Assembly: GCA_029882235.1 (NCBI GenBank)
Contig: JAOULB010000028.1
Coordinates: 1 to 11,926 of the forward strand
Length of the DNA stretch: 11,926 bases
From: Gammaproteobacteria bacterium
GTDB taxonomy: Bacteria; Pseudomonadota; Gammaproteobacteria; UBA6429; Thiohalophilaceae
Direction of reading: 5' to 3'
The notes beneath the pieces are model-generated. The model was not told where the DNA came from. It worked only from the letters and a program-made list of their open reading frames with translations, and ran no database searches. How positions within the stretch are numbered: position 1 is the stretch's first letter; every line of letters starts with the position of its first letter. Below, one piece after another: positions 7,444 through 11,926 of this stretch. The position numbers and the translations under genes are program-made.

Positions 7444-7501
7444 GCGACACCATACCAAGGGTCGCTTGTTTTAGTTGGACGGCCCGTACGCAAGGTCGTC
7501 C
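7444..7501 (-). promoter_or_regulatory. thrS translational operator with two tRNA-Thr anticodon-like hairpins
   Basis: Two hairpins lie just upstream of the thrS ribosome-binding site. The proximal one (7444-7465) pairs GCGACCC with GG, bulged T, GTCGC around the loop TTGGTAT. This is a seven-base anticodon-type loop with U33, the tRNA-Thr anticodon GGU, and A37. The run ACCCTTGGTA equals the anticodon arm of tRNA-Thr(GGU) as I recall it from E. coli. The distal hairpin (7477-7501) pairs GGACG with CGTCC, has an A-C mismatch and three more pairs, and exposes TGCGTAC, containing the other threonine anticodon CGU. The proximal triplet sits about 33-35 bases before the ATG, close to the CGU of the E. 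coli thrS operator, where dimeric ThrRS binds two stem-loops and blocks ribosomes. Confidence 0.72.
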
Positions 7502-7503
7502 GC

Positions 7504-7536
7504 AAATTAAAAGGCGATCCATACAGTGGATCGCCT
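7504..7536 (-). terminator. Intrinsic terminator after tRNA-Val
   Basis: On the minus strand AGGCGATCCA pairs perfectly over ten bases with TGGATCGCCT around the loop CTGTA, followed by TTTAATTT. It lies 36 bases after tRNA-Val and directly before the thrS operator. It may end the tRNA transcript. thrS then needs either readthrough or a promoter overlapping this structure: TTTAAT at the stem foot resembles a -10 box, but I see no convincing -35. Confidence 0.75.
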
Positions 7537-7572
7537 CTATTCAGGTTAGCTAAATTTAGCCGACTTACAATT

Positions 7573-7649
7573 TGGTAGTCGCGATTGGATTCGAACCAAC
7601 GACCCCCACCATGTCAAGGTGGTGCTCTAACCAACTGAGCTACGCGACT
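7573..7649 (-). tRNA. tRNA-Val, anticodon GAC
   Basis: This 77-base cloverleaf on the minus strand has acceptor AGTCGCG pairing with CGCGACT, then discriminator A and encoded CCA. The D arm is GCTC...GAGC. The anticodon stem CCACC/GGTGG encloses TTGACAT, giving GAC for valine codons GUC and GUU. The T arm contains GGTTCGAATCC. It sits between uvrB and thrS. A TATATT box at 7662-7667, 12 bases before the mature 5' end, could be its -10 element, though no good -35 sequence is visible. A terminator follows at 7504-7536. Confidence 0.97.
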
Positions 7650-7733
7650 GTTGTTCTCTGGAATATATTCTCAGGGGCGGGGAAGATACTAAATCTACCC
7701 TGATCTGGCAAGCAGCTGGACCTTATAAGCGGG

Positions 7734-9749
7734 TTATCCGCCAACGACGGCCAGACCGTGCTGCCGTAGGCGTTGTAGCTCATCGCGCAAACGCGCGGCT
7801 TCTTCGAATTCCAGGTCCTGGGCATGCTGGTACATTTGTTCTTCCAGTGCTTTGATCTTTTTAGCCAGCATCTCAGGGGTCATCTCATTGTATTGATGAA
7901 TTTCCTCCGCAATGCGGGCGAAGTCCTGTGGTGTGCCACTGCGCGCTGCATAGGCCCCTTCCATGACGTCGGTGATGGCCTTGGTGATGCTTAGCGGCGT
8001 AATGCCATGCTCTTCATTAAAGACCTGTTGTCTGTCTCTGCGTCGCTGCGTCTCATCCATGGCGCGCTGCATGGAGCCCGTCACTCTGTCCGCGTACAGA
8101 ATGGCCTTACCCGCAACGTTACGAGCGGCACGGCCGATAGTCTGGATCAAGGAGCGTTCTGAACGTAGGAAGCCTTCTTTATCGGCATCGAGGATCGCCA
8201 CCAGCGAAACCTCGGGGATATCGAGTCCTTCTCGCAACAGGTTGATCCCAACCAGTGCATCGAATTCTCCCAGACGCAGATCACGAATGATCTCGATGCG
8301 CTCGACCGTATCGGTGTCAGAATGCATATATCGAACCCGCACGCCGTGATCACTCAGGTAGTCCGTTAAATCCTCAGCCATACGTTTGGTCAGGGTCGTG
8401 ACCAGAATGCGTTCACTGCGCTCAGCGCGCTGGTTGATTTCCGACAACAAGTCATCGACCTGTGTGCCAGCAGGACGAATCTCAATTTCTGGGTCAATCA
8501 GACCCGTCGGCCTGACGACCTGCTCAATGATCGCGCCAGAATGTTCTGCCTCATAATCTGCCGGTGTTGCTGAAACATAGATCGTCTGTGGAGCAAGGCC
8601 TTCGAATTCGGCAAACCGTAGCGGTCGATTGTCCAGTGCCGATGGCAATCTGAATCCATATTCGACCAGATTTTCCTTGCGTGAACGATCCCCCTTGTAC
8701 ATGGCACCCACCTGGGGAATGGTGGCGTGGGACTCATCGATCACCAACAAAGCATCTTTTGGTAGGTAATCCATAAATGTCGGTGGTGGTTCACCGGGTT
8801 CACGCCCCGACAGGTATCGAGAGTAGTTTTCGATACCGGAGCAATAACCCAGCTCCATAATCATTTCGATATCAAACTGTGTCCGCTGTTCCAGTCGCTG
8901 AGCTTCTACCAGCTTGTTAACACTGTAGAGCTGCTCTAACCGCTCTTTTAATTCCACTTTGATTAGCTCAACCGCAGCCAGCAAAGTCTCCCGAGGCGTG
9001 ACGTAGTGTGTCTTGGGGTAAATCGTGGCTCGTGGTACACGACGCAACATTTCGCCGGTCAAGGGATCGAAATAACTGATTTTTTCAATCTCTTCATCAA
9101 ACATCTCGACTCGTATTGCATCCCGATCCGAATCAGCCGGATAGATATCGATCACTTCACCACGAACCCGATACGTACCGCGTCGCAACTCAACATCGTT
9201 GCGCTTATATTGCATTTCGGCCAGTCGTCTGAGGATCTTACGCTGATCAATGATCTCACCCTTCTTCAGATGCAACAGCATTTTCAGATAGGACTTGGGA
9301 TCACCCAGACCATAGATGGCAGAGACAGAAGCGACAATGATGGTATCCCGCCGTTCTAACAACGCTTTTGTGGCCGAAAGCCGCATCTGCTCAATGTGTT
9401 CATTAATGGCCGCGTCTTTCTCGATGAATGTATCAGAAGAAGGCACATAAGCCTCTGGCTGATAGTAGTCGTAATACGAGACGAAATACTCCACGGCATT
9501 CTCGGGAAAGAACTCACGCATCTCGCCATAAAGCTGAGCAGCCAGAGTTTTATTATGGGCCAGGATCAATGTCGGTCGCTGTACATTCTGGATCACATTC
9601 GCGATCGTGAATGTTTTACCCGAACCCGTCACACCCAGTAAGGTCATACCCGCCTCACCATCATTCAGACCGGTAGTCAGTTTTTCGATTGCTTGAGGTT
9701 GATCGCCCGCAGGTTGATAATCGGACCGGAGAATAAATTTTTTTGTCAT
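7734..9749 (-). CDS. uvrB: Excinuclease ABC subunit B
   Basis: UvrB is the DNA helicase-like damage-verification subunit of nucleotide excision repair. It is loaded by UvrA and then recruits UvrC for incision. At 671 residues it is full length (E. coli 673). The Walker A motif is GVTGSGKTFT at 39-48. The beta-hairpin that inserts between DNA strands has the tyrosines of SYYDYYQPEAY at 91-101. The DEAD-like box is VIDESH near residue 340. Helicase motifs V and VI follow at VGINLLREGLDIPEVSL and QTIGRAARN. The C-terminal UVR domain (LEFEEAARLRDELQRLR) contacts UvrC. The ATG has only a weak ribosome-binding site. A TTGGTG/TATATA promoter lies upstream, but I found no CTGT-N8-ACAG LexA box, unlike E. 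coli. Confidence 0.98.
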   Translation of the reverse strand: MTKKFILRSDYQPAGDQPQAIEKLTTGLNDGEAGMTLLGVTGSGKTFTIANVIQNVQRPTLILAHNKTLAAQLYGEMREFFPENAVEYFVSYYDYYQPEAYVPSSDTFIEKDAAINEHIEQMRLSATKALLERRDTIIVASVSAIYGLGDPKSYLKMLLHLKKGEIIDQRKILRRLAEMQYKRNDVELRRGTYRVRGEVIDIYPADSDRDAIRVEMFDEEIEKISYFDPLTGEMLRRVPRATIYPKTHYVTPRETLLAAVELIKVELKERLEQLYSVNKLVEAQRLEQRTQFDIEMIMELGYCSGIENYSRYLSGREPGEPPPTFMDYLPKDALLVIDESHATIPQVGAMYKGDRSRKENLVEYGFRLPSALDNRPLRFAEFEGLAPQTIYVSATPADYEAEHSGAIIEQVVRPTGLIDPEIEIRPAGTQVDDLLSEINQRAERSERILVTTLTKRMAEDLTDYLSDHGVRVRYMHSDTDTVERIEIIRDLRLGEFDALVGINLLREGLDIPEVSLVAILDADKEGFLRSERSLIQTIGRAARNVAGKAILYADRVTGSMQRAMDETQRRRDRQQVFNEEHGITPLSITKAITDVMEGAYAARSGTPQDFARIAEEIHQYNEMTPEMLAKKIKALEEQMYQHAQDLEFEEAARLRDELQRLRQHGLAVVGG

Positions 9750-9774
9750 AGGATTCTGTCAGGGCGAAGTTTCA

Positions 9775-9802
9775 TATATATTACACGCCTTTGTGCCACC
9801 AA
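9775..9802 (-). promoter_or_regulatory. Candidate uvrB promoter
   Basis: In the 74-base gap between the divergent genes the minus strand carries TTGGTG (9797-9802), a 16-base spacer and TATATA (9775-9780). Transcription would start near 9767, about 18 bases before the uvrB ATG. The -35 match is partial. The plus-strand promoter of the aminotransferase must lie in the same gap. TATATT near 9776-9781 is its best -10 candidate, without a clear -35. Confidence 0.4.
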
Positions 9803-9823
9803 CCAGATAATTGAGGTCATTCT

Positions 9824-11005
9824 TTGGATATCAAGCTAGCCGATCGGGTCAAGCGCATTAAGCCCTCGCCCACCCTGGCCGTAACTGCACGCGCCAATGA
9901 ACTACGTGCTCAGGGCAAGGATATCATTGGTTTGGGTGCGGGCGAACCCGATTTTGACACGCCGGATCACATCAAGCAGGCCGCAATTGACGCACTTGGT
10001 CGTGGCTTTACAAAATACACGGCTGTTGATGGTACTGCTGAACTTAAAGCCGCGATCGTCAACAAATTTAAAAACGAAAACAGTCTGGATTACGAAGCCA
10101 ATCAGGTACTGGTCTCCTGTGGTGGTAAGCAAAGCTTTTTTAATCTGGCACAGGCCTTATTGAATTCGGGTGATGAAGTTATTATCCCTGCCCCTTACTG
10201 GGTCTCTTACCCGGATATGGTTCTGCTCGCAGATGGCAAGCCTGTCATCATTGAAACCAGTTATGATCAACAGTTCAAGATCTCCCCCGAACAACTGGAT
10301 AAAGCAATTACGGCTAAGACCAGATTGCTTGTAATTAACAGCCCATCAAATCCAACGGGTCAGTGTTACACAAAAGATGAACTTGCTGCGCTGGGTGAGG
10401 TTCTACGTCAACATCCACATGTACTTATCGCCAGCGATGATATGTATGAACATATTCTCTGGAGCGGTGAACCCTTCATCAATATTGTGAATGTCTGCCC
10501 TGATCTTTATGAGCGCTCAATTGTAATGAATGGCGTGTCCAAGGCTTATTCCATGACGGGTTGGCGTATTGGTTATGCCGCGGGTCCAGCCCCTCTCATT
10601 CAATCCATGAAAAAGATTCAGTCACAAAGTACATCGAATCCTACTTCCATTGCACAGGTTGCGGCACAGGCGGCACTTGAGGGTGATCAAACCTGTATTG
10701 CCACCATGCTGGAGACATTCAAAACACGGCATGACATGGTCGTTGAGGGGCTAAATAAAATTGAAGGTGTGCGTTGTTTACCTTCACAGGGTACGTTCTA
10801 TGCGTTCCCTGATGTACAGGAAATGATCAACAACATCGATGGCGTTGAAACAGACGTTGACCTGGCAGAACACTTGATCGAACAGGCAGGCATTGCGCTT
10901 GTACCAGGGTCTGCATTTGGCGCGCCGGGTCATATGCGGTTGTCATATGCAACGAGCACTGAGAATCTACAACAGGCACTTGAGCGCTTAATGAAAATTG
11001 TCTGA
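9824..11005 (+). CDS. PLP-dependent class I/II aminotransferase (aspartate aminotransferase-like)
   Basis: A cytoplasmic fold-type I aminotransferase of 393 residues, most like the subgroup of aspartate (and sometimes prephenate) aminotransferases with the N-terminus DRVKRIKPSPTLAV. The PLP Schiff-base lysine is K240 in NGVSKAYSMTGWRIGY. Other cofactor and substrate residues are N176 (NSPSNPTG), D205 and Y208 (SDDMYEH), W126 (APYWVSYP) and R372 (MRLSYATS), which binds the alpha-carboxylate. The likely reaction is amino transfer between aspartate and 2-oxoglutarate, but substrate range cannot be fixed from sequence. The start is TTG, supported by TTGAGGT seven bases upstream and by family N-termini. 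It diverges from uvrB; a uvrB-aminotransferase pairing also occurs, from memory, in Pseudomonas. Confidence 0.95.
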   Translation: MDIKLADRVKRIKPSPTLAVTARANELRAQGKDIIGLGAGEPDFDTPDHIKQAAIDALGRGFTKYTAVDGTAELKAAIVNKFKNENSLDYEANQVLVSCGGKQSFFNLAQALLNSGDEVIIPAPYWVSYPDMVLLADGKPVIIETSYDQQFKISPEQLDKAITAKTRLLVINSPSNPTGQCYTKDELAALGEVLRQHPHVLIASDDMYEHILWSGEPFINIVNVCPDLYERSIVMNGVSKAYSMTGWRIGYAAGPAPLIQSMKKIQSQSTSNPTSIAQVAAQAALEGDQTCIATMLETFKTRHDMVVEGLNKIEGVRCLPSQGTFYAFPDVQEMINNIDGVETDVDLAEHLIEQAGIALVPGSAFGAPGHMRLSYATSTENLQQALERLMKIV

Positions 11006-11022
11006 TCTGATTTATCAGACAA
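10998..11022. promoter_or_regulatory. Hairpin at the 3' end of the aminotransferase gene
   Basis: TTGTCTGAT pairs perfectly with ATCAGACAA around the loop CTGATTT, overlapping the stop codon. On the plus strand ATCC follows, with no T tract, so it is a weak terminator at best for the aminotransferase. On the minus strand the stem is followed by TTTTC, so it could slow antisense transcription. It may also simply protect the mRNA 3' end. Confidence 0.4.
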
Positions 11023-11053
11023 ATCCTACAACACAAAGCGACAATATCCTACA
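11023..11053. repeat. Direct repeat ATCCTACA, two copies
   Basis: Identical octamers occur at 11023-11030 and 11046-11053, 23 bases apart (about two helical turns), upstream of the pseudopilin gene. Such spacing would suit a regulator binding one DNA face, but no known operator matches and no clear promoter boxes are seen around them. It could be coincidence. Confidence 0.35.
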
Positions 11054-11110
11054 GACCCCCTTAAGAGATTTCCGTATCGTAGACACACTACACGGATGAA
11101 GGGGGGTTTG
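11052..11110 (+). promoter_or_regulatory. 5' leader hairpin sequestering the pseudopilin ribosome-binding site
   Basis: CAGACCCCCTT (11052-11062) pairs with AAGGGGGGTTTG (11099-11110) with one bulged G and one G-T pair. Inside, CCGT pairs with ACGG (11072-11075 with 11092-11095), and GTAG pairs with CTAC around ACACA. The AAGGGGGG that would be the Shine-Dalgarno sequence of the gene starting at 11113 is fully base-paired. If the transcript starts upstream of 11052, translation should be low unless the structure opens. The pairing is seen; the regulatory role is inferred. Confidence 0.55.
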
Positions 11111-11112
11111 AC

Positions 11113-11724
11113 ATGGATGTCTATTCAAAAAAATCCCATGGCAGAGGGAAAAGCCATGGGTACTTTAATCAACTAACTTATCGCTTTTGTCGTGGTTTAA
11201 CTCTACTTGAGTTGATGACTAGTATTGCCGCGTTAAGTATTACTGTCTCGGCTGGTGTCCCCAGCCTAATCAATGTTGCCAATAACAATAAAGTCAGGGT
11301 TGAAATTAACCAACTGCGTGAATCTCTGCGCTATGCATGGTCAGAAGCCATCCTGCGCAATAAGGTTGTAGTCGCCTGTCCATCACCGGACGGTAAAAAC
11401 TGTATCAGAAGTCAGAACTGGGAACAGGGCTGGATCCTGTTTGTTGATAATGATGGGGACAGGGTACTAGGGGAAAACGACGCCATAATGCGGGTTTATG
11501 AACCCATGCCAAAGGCCATTACGGCAACCTATCGCGCCTTTGGTCCAAGAGGCCAATACATTCCTTTTTACCCAACGGATGGGATGAGAACAAATGGAAC
11601 ATTCAGTGTCTGTGTGGCAGGAAATGTACCGGAGTTGAATCGAGCACTCATTGTTTCAAAGGCCCGACCACGAATCAGTAAAACAATGCGTGATGGCAGC
11701 CCGGTTAGGTGTAAGGAGTCGTAA
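11113..11724 (+). CDS. FimT/GspH-family type IV pseudopilin
   Basis: This 203-residue prepilin-like protein has the leader-peptidase motif RG|LTLLELM: cleavage after G28, Glu33 at mature position 5, and a hydrophobic helix to about residue 53 (SIAALSITVSAGVPSLI). This is the type III signal of type IV pili and type II secretion minor subunits. The globular part starts around 54 with the FimT/GspH pattern (NQLRESLRYAWSEAILRNKVVVAC, from 66). Cysteines C89/C97 and C167/C200 could form two disulfides in the periplasm. The leader is about 28 residues, basic and repetitive (KSHGRGKSHG), much longer than the usual 5-10. The start is ATG with AAGGGGGG just upstream; no other in-frame start precedes G28. 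No other pilus gene is nearby, so it is an orphan. Its function could be pilus priming or DNA uptake, which I cannot decide. Confidence 0.85.
   Translation: MDVYSKKSHGRGKSHGYFNQLTYRFCRGLTLLELMTSIAALSITVSAGVPSLINVANNNKVRVEINQLRESLRYAWSEAILRNKVVVACPSPDGKNCIRSQNWEQGWILFVDNDGDRVLGENDAIMRVYEPMPKAITATYRAFGPRGQYIPFYPTDGMRTNGTFSVCVAGNVPELNRALIVSKARPRISKTMRDGSPVRCKES
11127..11160 (-). terminator. Minus-strand intrinsic terminator inside the pseudopilin leader sequence
   Basis: CCCATGGC (11135-11142) and GCCATGGG (11153-11160) form a perfect, GC-rich 8-bp inverted repeat with a ten-base loop. Read on the minus strand, the stem is followed by A and then seven Ts (11133-11127), a textbook intrinsic terminator. 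Read on the plus strand no T tract follows, so sense transcription of the pseudopilin should pass. No minus-strand gene is visible to its right within the window. It may block antisense transcription, or the stem may serve in the sense mRNA. Confidence 0.55.
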
Positions 11725-11742
11725 ATTCGGCTCCTGGGTCTA

Positions 11743-11771
11743 TTGACCTCGCCGCAGTGCACCATTACCAT
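11743..11771 (+). promoter_or_regulatory. Promoter of tRNA-Asn
   Basis: TTGACC (11743-11748), a 17-base spacer and TACCAT (11766-11771) precede a GC-rich discriminator, AGCGCCC. This is the usual layout of stringently controlled stable-RNA promoters recognised by sigma-70. Transcription would start near 11778, a few bases before the mature tRNA at 11784. The -35 matches consensus at five of six positions and the -10 at four. Confidence 0.7.
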
Positions 11772-11783
11772 AGCGCCCTCATT

Positions 11784-11859
11784 TCCCCGGTAGCTCAGTC
11801 GGTAGAGCAAATGACTGTTAATCATTGGGTCGGCGGTTCGAGCCCGTCCCGGGGAGCCA
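11784..11859 (+). tRNA. tRNA-Asn, anticodon GTT
   Basis: A 76-base cloverleaf: acceptor TCCCCGG with CCGGGGA, discriminator G and encoded CCA. The D arm is GCTC...GAGC. The anticodon stem AATGA/TCATT holds CTGTTAA, giving GTT for asparagine codons AAC and AAU. The T arm contains GGTTCGAGCCC. It has its own promoter upstream and a terminator downstream, so it is an independent transcription unit. Confidence 0.98.
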
Positions 11860-11874
11860 AAATCTTTTTTAATT

Positions 11875-11900
11875 AAACCAGACTTCGATCTGGTTTTTTT
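11875..11900 (+). terminator. Intrinsic terminator of tRNA-Asn
   Basis: AAACCAGA pairs perfectly with TCTGGTTT around the loop CTTCGA, and the T run from 11894 to 11900 continues out of the stem. It lies 15 bases after the tRNA CCA end. Confidence 0.88.
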
Positions 11901-11926
11901 ATATCTGTGATTTTTTCGGCTCAAAC

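Noticed and set aside
7422..7505. 28-codon N-terminal extension of thrS
   Set aside because: ThrRS proteins begin at MPxITLPDGS, the ribosome-binding site fits the later ATG, and the extension runs through the operator hairpins.
9750..9823. LexA box or sigma-54 site upstream of uvrB
   Set aside because: CTGT occurs, but no ACAG lies at the required distance. TGGCAC occurs on the minus strand, but no TTGC follows at the right spacing.
10827..11036. 69-codon minus-strand frame at the end of the aminotransferase gene
   Set aside because: It is a shadow of the aminotransferase, with no start signal or known family.
11096..11176. 26-codon frame overlapping the pseudopilin start (ATG AAG GGG ...)
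   Set aside because: It has no ribosome-binding site, its sequence is dictated by the overlapping gene and hairpins, and it has no recognisable product.
11568..11924. 118-codon minus-strand frame containing GRARTADPMINSHLLYRLSYRG-like sequence
   Set aside because: This is the antisense translation of tRNA-Asn, a well-known false protein, and the rest overlaps the pseudopilin gene.
11725..11926. Integration (att) site at tRNA-Asn
   Set aside because: No integrase, phage gene or repeated tRNA fragment is visible; the tRNA has its own promoter and terminator and looks undisturbed.

Overview
The window is chromosomal core DNA from a gammaproteobacterium. IhfA, ThrRS, UvrB and the MerR-like protein all read as gammaproteobacterial. 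The order uvrB, tRNA-Val, thrS, infC, rpmI, rplT, pheS, pheT, ihfA, merR, tRNA-Pro is the arrangement I recall from Pseudomonas and its relatives. Base composition is moderate by eye, and nothing identifies a genus. I see no insertion sequence, phage gene, CRISPR array or defence gene.

Positions 1-9749 are almost all on the minus strand and read from right to left. uvrB (excision repair) comes first, then tRNA-Val(GAC), then the translation cluster: thrS, infC (starting at a rare AUC codon), rpmI and rplT. A strong intrinsic terminator lies between rplT and pheS, then come pheS, pheT, ihfA, a small MerR-type regulator overlapping ihfA, and tRNA-Pro(GGG). The cluster makes two aminoacyl-tRNA synthetases, an initiation factor, two 50S proteins and one IHF subunit. 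Several junctions look like feedback points: two hairpins imitating the tRNA-Thr anticodon in the thrS leader, the AUC start of infC, a hairpin between infC and rpmI, and an attenuator-like structure before pheS that lacks the Phe-rich leader peptide known from E. coli.

Positions 9750-11926 are read on the plus strand. A class I/II aminotransferase diverges from uvrB across a 74-base promoter region. An orphan FimT/GspH-type pseudopilin gene follows, with an unusually long leader peptide and a Shine-Dalgarno sequence buried in a long hairpin. tRNA-Asn(GTT) comes last, with a good promoter and terminator.

No wholly new multi-gene system is visible. The most interesting signals are RNA-level: the paired thrS operator mimics, the possible two-state structure before pheS, and the structured start of the pseudopilin gene. 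No stretch longer than 300 bases lacks a gene.
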